Positions 22,096 to 32,672 of a stretch of 64,000 nucleotides of DNA are shown here, one piece after another. The notes below the pieces were generated by a model, which worked only from the letters and a program-made list of their open reading frames with translations, did not search any database and was not told the origin of the DNA. Position 1 is the stretch's first letter. Every line of letters starts with the position of its first letter. This stretch comes from Omphiscola glabra (lineage: Eukaryota > Mollusca > Gastropoda > Lymnaeidae), in the NCBI GenBank assembly GCA_964017045.1, contig OZ024810.1, positions 4,386,504-4,450,503 of the forward strand. The letters are read 5' to 3'. Made by a program: the position numbers and the translations under genes.

Positions 22096-22376
22096 AATGA
22101 CCATTAACCGTGTTTCTGGCGAACAATCACCATTCATCGTGTTTCTGGCAAACAATCACCATTCACCGTGTTTCTGGCGAACAATCACCATTCACCGTGT
22201 TTCTGGCGAACAATCACCATTCACTGTGTTTCTGGCGAACAATCACCATTCACAGTGTTTCTGGCAAACAATCACAATTCACCGTGTTTCTGGCGAACAA
22301 TCACCATTCACAGTGTTTCTGGCGAACAATCACCATTCACTGTGTTTCTGGCGAACAATCACCATTCACCGTGTTT
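22096..22376. repeat. minisatellite, unit 29 bp, about 10 copies
   Basis: Units contain accgtgtttctggcgaacaa and tcaccattc. The last unit runs directly into the 89-bp repeat (gtttgcttcacacggcttg). Confidence 0.94.
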
Positions 22377-22377
22377 G

Positions 22378-22546
22378 CTTCACACGGCTTGAACGCTGTT
22401 TTCCATGTACTGTCCAAAGGCGGCTATACAGTGTGTTCAAGGTTATACCATTCTAGTACCAGATCCATGACCACGGCTTGAACGCTGTCCCTCATGTACT
22501 GTCCAAAAGCGGCTATACAGTGTGTTCCAGGTTATACCATTCTAGT
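22378..22546. repeat. 89-bp tandem repeat, second locus, 2 copies
   Basis: Two diverged copies of the unit at 21089-21531 (aaggcggctatacag in place of aatagcgactatacag). Both loci are entered through the same ttgcttcacac lead-in, so one is a duplicate of the other's edge. Confidence 0.9.
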
Positions 22547-23185
22547 ACCATTCACCGTGTTTCTATCTAACATGGAAATAGATTCCGCGTCACTAAATGT
22601 ATACAAATTAAATCGCGAGGGCACAATTAAATCAGTGTTGTCTCGGTTAAAATAGTAGGGGTAGCGTTGACTTTGGGGATTTAGTCGTCACTGGGAGACG
22701 AGTTCGCATTCAAATGATCTGGGTTTCCCCCTGATGTTGTTTTAGACCAAAGACCATCGGAAGATGAAAATGGACACGGCGCCCAGACCACGTTCCTTCG
22801 TATATTGACCTCCCCCACCGGGGTTCGATTCGAGCGGGTTGGGGGGGGGGGGGGGGGGGTTTCAGAGCTAGGGCATTTTCGCTGCACGAGTTCAAATATT
22901 TACTAGTCACTTGTCATTGTAGATACATGACAATTGGTTTATATCGTGCATGAATTTCTAGTTGTGTACATTACTTGAATTTAGGTTAATATTAATTTGA
23001 ATGAGTAGAGTGTAGAGACTATGTCCTTTGCTACATCAATTATACCATGCTACAAACAAAACGCCAGGAATAAGTAGTCGATATTTTGTAATCACTAAAG
23101 AGACGTCATCGGCAAGACAGGGGTGGGGGGGGGGGGGGGGAGGACTTCAAAAGAGTGGAGTGGCCCAGGCCCCATTCATTCTTTA
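22547..23185. other. single-copy DNA with long G runs
   Basis: G runs at 22841-22859 (19 bases) and at about 23122-23140. A phrase ggttcgattc just left of the first run resembles a tRNA B box, but no tRNA or SINE body is visible. Confidence 0.4.
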
Positions 23186-23186
23186 G

Positions 23187-23255
23187 ACCCTGTCATTCAG
23201 TCTTTAGGCCCTGTCATTCAGTCTTAAGGCCCTGTCATTCAGTCTTTAGGCCCTT
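23187..23255. repeat. tandem repeat, unit 19 bp (ctgtcattcagtctttagg)
   Basis: About four copies. Confidence 0.85.
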
Positions 23256-23357
23256 CATAGTTTTCATGTCTGCTTTTGGTTTTAGTATTGTCAATATTCC
23301 AGAAACATCAGATATACTCGGACATGAAGATGGGAGACATAGTTACCTATAGTATAG

Positions 23358-23530
23358 CAGTGTTTCTCAAACTTGAGTATGGCGGACCAGTGTACAGATT
23401 TCGAAAATGCACCACAGGTGCCAGATTTATTAATTATGTTTTCTTCTTATTTGAACATAAATATGCATGTTTTGCGGTACGAAAACATAAGGCCCTCGGA
23501 CCGTTGCTGGTCCGTGGACCACCATTTGAC
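23358..23530. mobile_element. hAT-like miniature element, right end eroded
   Basis: The left end is cagtgtttctcaaacttgag, with internal ggcggaccag and, near the right, gctggtccgtggaccacc. These paired ggtcc/ggacc motifs match the 7511-7699 element. The terminal inverted repeat is missing at the right, where another element (23538) is inserted almost adjacent. Confidence 0.55.
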
Positions 23531-23537
23531 CTACGGC

Positions 23538-23702
23538 CAGTGGTGTAGCGAGGGGGGGCAAGAGGGGCATCATGCCCCAGGCGCTACTCACAAAGGGGCG
23601 CCAAATGGTATATTTTACATATAATATTGTATGGTTTTCGAATAGGGGGGGCGCTAAAAAGGTGTTGTGCCCCGGGCGCGAGTTAAGCTCGCTACGCCAC
23701 TG
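23538..23702. mobile_element. hAT-like MITE, 165 bp, perfect 8-bp duplication
   Basis: Terminal inverted repeats are cagtggtgtagcgagg and the complement of ctcgctacgccactg. The identical octamer cctacggc flanks it at 23530-23537 and 23703-23710. The interior has no coding capacity. A similar left end (cagtgggggagcgagg) occurs alone at 43840. Confidence 0.85.
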
Positions 23703-23710
23703 CCTACGGC

Positions 23711-24305
23711 ATTCGCCACTTAAAACAAATGTTCCTTACTAACACAGCGAGCATATGTTATGTGATGTCAATTAGACTTATTCAAACACTCGCCCTCGTC
23801 CCAAGAATCATGTAAAAAAACAACCAATAACATCACTGTGAAAGTGATACTGCGCCAGAAAATTAGCATACGTGGGGAATACTGGGCGACACAATTTGGC
23901 GTACGTACGAGTTGTCTTTGAAGTGTGCCCGAAAGGATGCTCTCGTTGTCTGAATAAAACAGAACAGAATATGTAGTATATGTTCTGACCTCCAATGCAT
24001 TATTTGACCTCAACGGTATTACATTACCCCTAACGCATCACGATCTCAAGGGAATTATATGACCTCTAGCGCATAACTAACAGATATTACATGACCTAAA
24101 AGTATTTCATTACCTCAATGGTATTACGTGACCTACGGTCAACATAACACAGCCTCCGGGTCAACACTTGAATTTTGATTTTAATCCAGCCATTTACAGC
24201 ATGGACTTGCTAGCTCAATCTTTTGGACAGCATTAGTCGTTTCAAATACGACCCCCGCCCCCTTCTACCCTGCCCCCTCACGGAGTAGCTGTTAGATAAA
24301 GAAAT
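23711..24305. other. single-copy DNA with diffuse repeats, no gene recognised
   Basis: At 23980-24150 short phrases such as atgacctc and tattac recur irregularly; this may be an eroded array. Confidence 0.4.
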
Positions 24306-24309
24306 CGCG

Positions 24310-24697
24310 CACACATTAGCAACTCGATTCAAATTTCCTTAGCAACTCGATTCAAATCTCCTTTGCAACTCGATTCAAATTTCCTTAGCAACTCGATTCA
24401 AATCTCCATAACAACTCGATTCAAATTTCCTTAGCAACTCGATTCAAATCTCCTTAGCAACTCGATTCAAATCTCCATAACAACTCGATTCAAATTTCCT
24501 TAGCAACTCGATTCAAATTTCCTTAGCAACTCGATTCAAATCTCCTTAGCAACTCGATTCAAATTTCCTTAGCAACTCGATTCAAATTTCCTTAGCGACA
24601 CTATTCCATCTCCTTAGCAACACTATTCCAATATCCTTAGCAACACTATTCCAATCTCCTTAGCAACACTATTCCAATCTCCTTAGCAACACTATTC
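24310..24697. repeat. minisatellite, unit 23 bp, about 17 copies
   Basis: Units contain ccttagcaactcgattcaaa. From about 24595 the unit shifts to the variant ccttagcaacactattcca. Confidence 0.93.
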
Positions 24698-24699
24698 CG

Positions 24700-24891
24700 A
24701 TGACATTCTGTAGCGGTGTCCCACGAACTACCGTAGCACAATCTCCCGCCATCTGCGTACATTCCACTGGCACTTCCGAAGATTTCCAAGGACGCGACCC
24801 TAGCCTTTGCATGCCCCTGGCAGGCACCTGCCACGAACGCCATTCCATTACGTGCACTAAGAGTGTCAAATACGCGAGAAGTAGAGATGGG
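24700..24891 (+). other. coding-like segment, possible exon or ORF fragment
   Basis: The ATG at 24700 opens a frame that runs to 25101 (133 codons), but only the first 65 or so codons are non-repetitive. That part has RNY-type codons and several cysteines (CSGVPRTT, ICVHSTGTSEDF, SLCMPLAGTCHERHS). It then enters a 12-bp array giving a VLGS period. I recognise no family, and the antisense frame is also open. Chance is a serious alternative. Confidence 0.15.
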
Positions 24892-24892
24892 G

Positions 24893-24990
24893 ATGGCGGT
24901 GTTTTGGGCAGTGTTTTGGGCGGTGTTTTGGGCAGTGTTTTGGGCAATGTTTTGGGCAGTGTTTTGGACAGTGTTTTGGGCAGTGTTTGT
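24893..24990. repeat. tandem repeat, unit 12 bp (gggcagtgtttt)
   Basis: Eight copies with gggcggtgtttt and ggacagtgtttt variants. Confidence 0.9.
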
Positions 24991-25225
24991 GGTTCGTTCA
25001 TTGACAGCCTGCCAGTTATCCGATTATTATTATTATTATTATGTGCACTGACTTCTATAACGCAACATTTCCGTTGCCAGAGTGTTCGGTTATATATATA
25101 AAAAAAAAAAAGCAACACCCGAATCAGCACCGGTCCCAATTAGTTCGTAAAATCGAGGCTCTACTTTATATATTTATGACTTAATATTTCGCTATGTAAG
25201 TTGGTGTTGCATAACCAACTAGCAA

Positions 25226-25382
25226 CTGAGTAGCTACGAGCTACATGATGATATCACCAACTCTCCCAGTAGAACCTCTGAGTAGCTACGAGCTACATGA
25301 TGATATCACCAACTCTCCCAGTAGAACCTCTGAGTAGCTACGAGCTACATGATGATATCACCAACTCTCCCAGGAGAACCTC
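25226..25382. repeat. tandem repeat, unit 52 bp, 3 copies
   Basis: Units begin ctgagtagctacgagctaca (25226, 25278, 25330); near identical. Confidence 0.93.
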
Positions 25383-25811
25383 TTAGACTTGGTTGAACCG
25401 CCAAAATGAAGGCACTTGCCTAGTTTCTGGGTCAGACGGGCCGAATGTGGGCTTTGGGGGAGGGGAGCTTATTAAATATATGCCACCCGATAGAGAGGGG
25501 TGTATGGCGGGCACATGTTGACTGGAAACATTTTAAACTTGCCCAATGGTGTTAATGCGTCCCGTATCGTGGCATGTCTAGCAGTTAAGCTGTAAGGTCA
25601 ATATCTAGACAGAAACAGAACTTTAAATTTGACACAGACTCTTGCCAAGCCACGCAAGTTTCCTAAATTTTCAATACATGTATATTTACTTAAATTTCTT
25701 TTATTTTCAAATTGACGATCTTACTCTTACCAGCCTCACTCTGATCCAAATGTCGCCTGACTCTGAGCCAAATGTCGTGTTCTAAGGCCCTGATTTTTAA
25801 CCAGTGCTCAG
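25383..25811. other. single-copy DNA, no gene recognised
   Basis: A short duplication of ctctgagccaaatgtcg/ctctgatccaaatgtcg at about 25739-25775 is the only structure seen. The stretch ends in tttttaaccagtgctcag, which could act as a splice acceptor for the following segment. Confidence 0.4.
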
Positions 25812-26060
25812 TGCGACCTCAAGCTGCCAGAGTGCCCAGTACCGGGTCCCCATAACGTAAGCCTGGTAGTGGAGATCGCCCGCGACACTGCTGACTTTTG
25901 GCAGCAAGCCTGCATGTCTAATAGTGTTGACATCGTGACGTCATATCAACACTCTCTCACCCAGATAGTGGAAGGTGACTGGCGCACAACTGTTGAGACG
26001 ACCCAGGGTTTGATTTGCCTAGTCCGGTGGTCCTCAAAATGGTGGGCCGCTACTAAATAA
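25812..26060 (+). other. coding-like open segment, possible exon
   Basis: After tttttaaccagtgctcag (a plausible acceptor) a frame stays open for 83 codons. It reads CDLKLPECPVPGPHN, then VEIARDTADFWQQACM, SVDIVTSYQHSLTQ and EGDWRTTVETTQG, with a strong RNY codon pattern and mostly C-ending third positions. From 26025 it runs into a hAT-like insertion, so any exon must end before that; gaag|gtgact at 25974/25975 is one possible donor. I recognise no domain. It could be a diverged exon, an old retro-copy, or chance. Confidence 0.25.
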
Positions 26061-26162
26061 CAATAGTAATAAGATTTATTATTTTTTTAAATCATTATGA
26101 GTTAGTGTCAATGTGGAACATTCGTGTATGTCCGCCACACATAAAAAGCCTGAGAAGCACTG
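26025..26162. mobile_element. hAT-like miniature element, 138 bp, degenerate
   Basis: It begins cggtggtcctcaaaatggtg and ends gcctgagaagcactg. The right terminus is like that of the 16964-17089 element. The upstream octamer gcctagtc (26017-26024) is identical to the one upstream of the 30948 element, but no matching octamer follows here. Confidence 0.5.
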
Positions 26163-27460
26163 TCATGTATTAAGGATGACCTTAATGTCCTTAAACTCGG
26201 GAGTGTCAACATCTGGTAAGTGTTTGATATCCACCAGGAGTCGCAACCTCAGATATGGCCGTTACAAATACGACTGCATAGTTTACGACTCCAGATTCCT
26301 TCTGACGCATTCGTTTTTATAAATACATTTTAGTAACTGTGCTTTTGTTTGTGACTGGCTGGGAGGCCAAAATCTTCGGACGTCTAATTGACCAACACAT
26401 TCTATCAAATTTTCTGTCCCAATCTCAATCCCCAGAAATCAGTGTTTCCTGTTTGTCAAGGGCGAGGGGAAGATAAATAAAATTCCCGATAACTGCACTG
26501 AATGAGATTCTTTAAAAATATACGCAACTGCGTTTGGTGCGTAATATTTTCTTTTATGTTTCTGAAATTGTTAGTGAAATAAGTAATGCTTGCTCTTCGT
26601 TTCACGTGGTGTCATTGACCTGCCTGGACATCTATTCGCACAGTTACAAAGACGAGCCTTATTCTATTACGTCACCCACGTGTGTGTGCTCAAAAACTAT
26701 GGTTACATGACAGCATTGATATATCTATTTGTGTTGGTTAAACGTTAATAGAGGTTGCTAGAGGTGACCTTACTGCACCTGTGGCAGGGGCTCATCATAA
26801 TGAACGAGTCAGCCCCCCCACCCCGCCTCCCCTCCCGTGGTCTTAGCGCTGTCTGCTCGCGGTAACTATGATCACCGGTGTCTGACCATCACAACTGGAC
26901 CATGATATACAAACATGAACGACGACCCACAACATCACACACAACTTAACGGTCCCCACCCGCTAGCAATCGCTGATGTGACCGCAATAAACACAGACTG
27001 CAGTTTGAGAGCCACGACGCTCCGTGACCTCAAATATCGCTGACCTAGAGCGGTGGAGCCAGGTGACTGACAAACGCACGCAGTACAACGAACCAGGTGG
27101 AATACTAAGCTCGTGTGAAGTGAACGATTACGCTGTCTTTTGACAACAACTCCTTCACCCTCACGACTCCCCAACAAACAGCACTTTCCCAATGCTTCCG
27201 CCCCTCCTCCCTCAACCCCACCTTCATTTTGTTTGCGTTTCTTTCATGCCATCCCTTTAGGGTTGTTGAGCTCCTACTAGAATTGTCTTCACAATTCGAC
27301 CGACTCCTACAAAATATATCAACACACAGTGACCTTTCATCACCTGGACGCCATTGCTCGGGTCAAATCCTAACGACAGCCAGTTAAAAGATATCCTTGG
27401 TTAGCTACCAGAGGCTACCTCGTTTAGTTTACAAAAGCAAACCCGTTCAGGTGTGAGAGT
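26163..27460. other. single-copy DNA, no gene recognised
   Basis: About 1.3 kb with no exon-like segment I can defend. A 26-bp A/T-rich stretch and several CACGTG sites (about 26604 and 26679) are present. A minus frame at 26935-27192 lacks recognisable motifs. Confidence 0.45.
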
Positions 27461-27462
27461 GT

Positions 27463-27626
27463 TGCACAGGCCACTGGACGAGTGTTGCACAGGCCACTGG
27501 GCGAGTGTTGGGTAGGCCACTGGACGAGTGTTGGGCAGGCCACTGGCTGGACGAGTGTTGGGCAGGCCACTGGACGAGTGTTGGGCAGGCCACTGGACGA
27601 GTGTTGCACAGGCCACTGGGCGATTG
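27463..27626. repeat. minisatellite, unit 23 bp, about 7 copies
   Basis: Units contain ggccactggacgagtgttg. One copy carries an extra ctgg. Confidence 0.92.
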
Positions 27627-28525
27627 TTACCGGTACCTACCATTATCGAATACGTTAATTGCAAACGTTGTAAACACAAGAGGCAGGTGGTTGCAGGTAG
27701 CTTGCAGTCCCGACCAGTCCAGGAAGGTAACCTAGATTAATTGTAACCAGATCGGCTCCACAGGTAGGACGGGTGAGAAGGACTCTGGTGTATAAACAGT
27801 CAGGGGGGTTGGAGGTTACGCTAACCAGGGTCAGGGGTTACAATAGCGGCTCGAGGCATTGGAAAAACCCGATGAGACGGCGATGGCCTTGGGACATAAC
27901 TTCCCGCCAAATTTTCGCCGCCCTAAAGAAATCAAGGTGCATAACACAGTAAGAGGGTCTTAACGCCCCTTGATTTAGGGCACTTACCAATTGTCGAGAG
28001 CTTTGATATATATAGACGCACATGATTAGAAGCGGAACAAAGGGGTTCAGACAGAAAAGGGGGGGGGGGGGCCAAGCCCGGATAAACCAGTACAGCAAAA
28101 TAAGCACGTGCTTTTAGGCATTAGGGCACCAGGAGAAAGGGGGCGTCACAACAATGCACAGAAAAATATCAAGACTTTTAAACTAAAAAAGGTTGTCATA
28201 GGGGCCGGTAATCCATTCTATGGCTAAATGGATAGTCCCCAGTTACCAAAATTAATATTAAAATGCGAATCATAATATTTACGTTTATTAAAGAGGGGGT
28301 GGGGGGGGGGGGGCAACTCATAAAAAGTCATTGATTCAAAAGCAAGAAGGGAAAAAAAACGGTTGTGTTTATTCTGTGTAACGTTTAGATGCCTAGATAC
28401 AATCAATATTAAACGTGTTCATATACGTTGTTCAGTAAAGCATAAATTAACAAAACAGAAAGTAGAGAAGACTGTGGAGATAGTGTCCAAAACTGCAAAG
28501 CTGTCTTATTTCTTCACTCCAGTTC
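27627..28525. other. single-copy DNA with G runs, no gene recognised
   Basis: G runs at about 28060-28071 and 28300-28313. Short frames only. Confidence 0.45.
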
Positions 28526-28526
28526 C

Positions 28527-28592
28527 ACAAAATGTCACACCGATGCCGATACAAACACAACATATCACACCGATGCCGATATAAACACAATG
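28527..28592. repeat. tandem repeat, about 28-bp unit, 2-3 copies
   Basis: Copies contain caccgatgccgata and aacacaa. From 28620 to 28990 a looser periodicity of phrases such as cttgatgttatttcccacac continues. Confidence 0.75.
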
Positions 28593-28990
28593 CATTACAC
28601 CGATAGTTATACATAGTGTTGGACATTACTTACACATCTTGATATTATCTGAGACACCTTAATGTAATCTAAGACATCTTGAAGGCATTCACCATCGCTG
28701 AATTCAATGATGATGTCGGAATACAAGCGCTTCTCAGACATCATGATGTCAATATCTAACATATAATCTCACAAATCATCAAAGCCATTGCTTTCTGATC
28801 CCCCACACTTCATCAAAGCATTATTCACACATTCTGAGGTAACTTCCCAAACGTTGGGATCTTATGTAACACACATCTTGATGTTATTTCCCACACATCT
28901 TGATGTTATTTCCCACAAATGGCGATGTCGTTTCCCCCAAGCATGACAATGTCATTTATCACACGTGGTGATGTCATTTCTCACACAACA

Positions 28991-30284
28991 TCACCTTGAG
29001 GTCCAGACACTCATCTGACATTCCGTTCAACGACCAGACAACGTGTAAGCATAAAAAACCCACTCCCCCCCCCTCCCTTCCACACACACATAACAACCTC
29101 ACCTGACCTGACATCGCCGACATTCACGAGACGGTCCATCCGGTCATAAGCTGCTTTCAACTCTCAAGCCAAAGGATCGATAATATTGCATCGACATAGG
29201 CCCTAACGAACAGACATAATGTCCGTCTCATTACTCTCCGCATTCGATCTTCATATATCTGATTTTGCCCTCTTGAAAAAATGGCGCGTCATATTTTCCA
29301 TTAGGCTTTGAATGTCAAAGTTCATTGAAAAGACTTTACTCCGCGAGATACCAAGATAAAGATTGTGTACGTTAGCAATTTAAGAAAGCTATTTACCCAA
29401 GCAGACGGGATATTTGCCCAGTCACCTGTTTTGGATTGAATCTGCCCCCCCCCCCCCCCCCACACCCGAAAAAAAATATATCCGGTTGATAAATTTGGTG
29501 TTACGAAGTTGCTTTTGGCGTTTTTGTTCAAGTTTATTTCCTAAGCCAAAGGGTATGAATCAATGTGTGACGTCACTTCCTCGATTACGAATATGCCATA
29601 TTATTTTTCAGGAGACCTTATTTTAATTGTCAGATTTTATTTTTTTTAACAGTCAGCTATTGTTGAACTGGTCATTTGTTTTAATGGTCAACCTTCCTTT
29701 TAATGTTCAGCATATGCTTTCATGGTCAGCTAAGCCAACATTTCTTAGTCACATAAATGAACTCGACAATTTATATGAAGAGTTGTACTGAACATTTTTA
29801 ATGAAAATTTCATCATTAGATTTATTATTTTCAAAATAGAATAGTCCTTTTATTTAGTGCTAGGAACGATAATCTGGTGTGAGCACTTGTATACGAATTA
29901 CGTCCCCTAATCTTGTTCGAAGATTAACTTCGACTTTTAAATTTTTAAACCAAGGTCATTTTCTCGCTGACACTTAACGATTTCTTTCCCTCGGTGTAAT
30001 CGGACAAGACGATTATAGATTGTAATCGGGCAATACAAAGGTGCTCGCTTCCACATGGCGCCATTTACAGAATTCCCAATACGGCTGAATCGATTACATC
30101 TTTAAAATATATCTAGCAACAGTGTGTGGAAAAAGGGGGGGGGGGTGTGGTGTTAGAAGATTATAGTGGTGAAATTCAATATTTCATTATAGTATTTTCA
30201 ATTCTACGATGGGGGGATTTAAGTTATCCGAATCTATCTTATTATTGGGGGGGGGGGGGGGGGGGGGGGGTCCTTAGTCGGTGA
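28991..30284. other. single-copy AT-rich DNA with G/C runs
   Basis: C run at about 29446-29461, G runs at about 30138-30146 and 30247-30270 (24 bases, the longest in the window). TGACGTCA at 29568. No gene recognised. Confidence 0.45.
30247..30270. repeat. poly-G run, 24 bases
   Basis: Twenty-four consecutive G, the longest homopolymer seen in the window. Confidence 0.93.
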
Positions 30285-30850
30285 GAATTGCGATGAGCGT
30301 TGTGACAGTGAGTGTTTTTACAATGAAATTTTTGACAACAGAGAGAGTTAACGGCAAAGAGCTGTGACAGATTTGTGACAATAGAAGTTGTGACAAAGTG
30401 AGGGTTGTGACAACAGTGAGGGTCGTGACAACAGTGAGGGTCGTGACTACAGTGAGGGTTGTGACAACATTGAGGGTTGTGACTACAGTGAGGTTGTGAC
30501 AAAGTGAGGGTTGTGACAACAGTGAGGGTTGTGACAACATTGAGGGTTGTGACTACAGTGAGGGTCGTGACAACAATGAGGGTTGTGACAACAGTGAGGG
30601 TTGTGACAACAGTTATAGTTATGACAAAATTTAAGGTTTGTTGCAAAGAGAGTTGTGACTGAGTTGTTAAAAAAAGAGAGATGAATGCCAGTTAGAGTTG
30701 TGGAAGTGAGATTTTCGCCAGTGAGATTTGTGACAGTGATATTTGTGACAATGAGAGTTGCGACAGTGACAGCTGTGACAGCGAGGGTTGAGATCGCGAG
30801 AGCTGTGGCAAAAGGAGCTGTGACAGTAAGAATTGTTAACTTCACGACAA
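30285..30850. repeat. minisatellite, about 18-bp unit, degenerate at both ends
   Basis: The centre (30400-30615) has clean copies of gagggttgtgacaacagt with gactaca variants. To the left and right the unit decays to loose gtgacagtgag phrases. Minus-strand frames rich in TVVTTLT are artefacts. Confidence 0.9.
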
Positions 30851-30947
30851 GCTAATAATGAAAAAATATTTGTTTCGTCCACATGACCTTCCCATTTTGT
30901 TTAAGCTCACATCAAGTTGATCACATTTAAATTCCGAAAGCCTAGTC

Positions 30948-31153
30948 CAGTGGTCGGCAAACTCAGTCAAAAGAGACAAAAAACAGCTGCAGGACGATTT
31001 TTAAAAAAATGTTGAGAGCCAAATTTCTATTAAAGAACCTGTCAAGAATCATGTTTTTCGGAGTCAAAACCGATTTGTGGCCGATTGGCCGCGCAGCACT
31101 CAGGTCGCTAAAGAGCCGCATGCGGCTCCCAAACCACGACTTTCCAACCAGTG
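30948..31153. mobile_element. hAT-like miniature element, 206 bp
   Basis: The left end is cagtggtcggcaaactca. Near the right is the self-complementary phrase gagccgcatgcggctc, a hallmark of a widespread hAT MITE type, and the end is ttccaaccagtg. Flanking octamers gcctagtc (30940-30947) and gccacgtc (31154-31161) agree at 6 of 8 bases. Confidence 0.65.
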
Positions 31154-31329
31154 GCCACGTCGAAAAATGGTTCTAATGAAAATGTCGCCGATGGCAGGAC
31201 GAGACACTGAAAGCTTAGTTAAACTTACGACAATATTTAAAAGCTCAATCTCTCTGTTGGAAGGCGCCATCTTTTATCTCGTGCTAACAATGGTAGTAGT
31301 GCAATTAAAGCTTTAATCGGTTGGAGGGG

Positions 31330-31532
31330 GGTCCACCTTGGACCAGGGGTCCATCTTGGACTAGGGATACACCTCGGAACAGGGTTCCATCTTGGACTAG
31401 GGATACACCTCGGAACAGGGTTCCATCTTGGACTAGGGATACACCTCGGAACAGGGTTCCATCTTGGACTAGGGATACACCTCGGAACAGGGTTCCATCT
31501 TGGACTATGGATACACTTCGGAACAGGGGTCT
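31330..31532. repeat. minisatellite, unit 36 bp, about 5.5 copies
   Basis: Units contain ttccatcttggactagggat and acacctcggaacaggg. A multiple-of-three unit keeps frames open on both strands (artefact). Confidence 0.93.
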
Positions 31533-31711
31533 CCTTTTTGTTTTTTTTACAGGCACCAATTTGATGAGATGAAATTTTAAAAGGTTGGCTCCTAGAACTA
31601 TCCAGTATCCACATTCTTGGTTTCTCGAACTATCCATTATCCACATTACGTTATTAGTAAAGGATAATTCTGCTGAAGTCCAAGAATGGCTGCATTTTAA
31701 AAAATAACTTC

Positions 31712-31749
31712 GCGTTTCGGATCTCGGGTCGCGAGTTTGGGAACCTCTG
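31712..31749. mobile_element. possible hAT right-end fragment
   Basis: The phrase ggtcgcgagtttgggaacct followed by ctgg resembles hAT 3' termini (tttgggaaccactg). No left end was found. Confidence 0.3.
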
Positions 31750-31804
31750 GTATGCACCCGATGACATCTATAATCCTTGCCGACAGCATTGATTGGCCGG
31801 ATGA

Positions 31805-32023
31805 CTACTGGTGACCTTCTTTAACAACGCCAAGCGCCCCCCATCCCCGGCACCTACCAATTACCTCATGGAATATTTTGGCTGGCCACCAGGTTCCAAA
31901 TCTGTGGACAGTCAACATGCGGACAGAGATAACACGACAAAAGATCCACAGACTGGTTGAGTGTGGCGCGAGGTCTGATGTCATCGTCATGCATGAGTCA
32001 ACGCTCGTGTCACCGGTGCTCAC
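31805..32023 (-). other. open segment with weak coding texture
   Basis: A 72-codon minus frame whose first part (STGDTSVDSCMTMTSDLAPH) has RNY-rich codons; a possible donor gag|gtaatt follows an IFHE stretch. No family is recognised, and neighbouring frames are also open. Probably chance. Confidence 0.1.
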
Positions 32024-32281
32024 ACCACGTGTTACAGGCGGCTTGTGACGTCATCTGACGACGCGCACAAAAAAACAAAGAGCGAATCGATGAACCGTGG
32101 CCTCGACCGAGACTACACCACGATAAGGGCAGATACGGTGTGGTGGAGGGATGAACAGTGGGCGCGATCGGACTGCGCCCCACGTGGGCGAATACGGTGG
32201 ATAATGCAAGAAGGTGCCACCCCATGCGCAGGTTTCAGAGGAAAGCAAGGCAATATATAGACAACACGATGAACTACATAG
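32024..32281. other. single-copy DNA, no gene recognised
   Basis: TGACGTCA at 32046. Overlapping open frames on both strands lack recognisable motifs. Confidence 0.4.
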
Positions 32282-32672
32282 ATTGAGAGGGAGATAGGGA
32301 GAGAGGAGAGCGAGAGTGAGAGAGGAACGGAGAGAGGAAAAAAAGGAGAGAACGAGAGAAATGGAGAGAGTAAGAGAAAGAAAGAGAAAGAAAGAGAAAG
32401 AAAGAGAGAAAGAAAGAGAAAGAAGGAGAAAGAAAGAGAGAGAAAGGGAGGGAGGGATAGAGAGAGAAAGGGAGGGAGAGAGAAAGAGAGGGGGGAGAAA
32501 GGGAGGGAGAGAGAAAGGGAGGGGAGAGAAAGGGGTGGGGAGAGAAAGGGAGCGGGAGAAAAGGGGAGGGAGAGAGAAAGGGAGGGGGAGAAAGGGAGGG
32601 AGGGAGAGAGAAAGTGAGAGAGAGAGAAAGGGAGGGAGAGAGAAAGGGAGGGAGAGAGAAAGGGAGGGAGAG
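32282..32672. repeat. 390-bp polypurine tract (GA-rich)
   Basis: Almost every base is A or G. The left half is agaaag-rich, and the right half is built of aaagggagggagagag units. A 122-residue plus frame (RERE-type) and a 163-residue minus frame (SLPFS-type) are artefacts of composition. Confidence 0.95.

Noticed and set aside
22800..22840. tRNA B-box-like phrase ggttcgattc, possible SINE
   Set aside because: No A box at the right distance, no cloverleaf and no second copy in the window.
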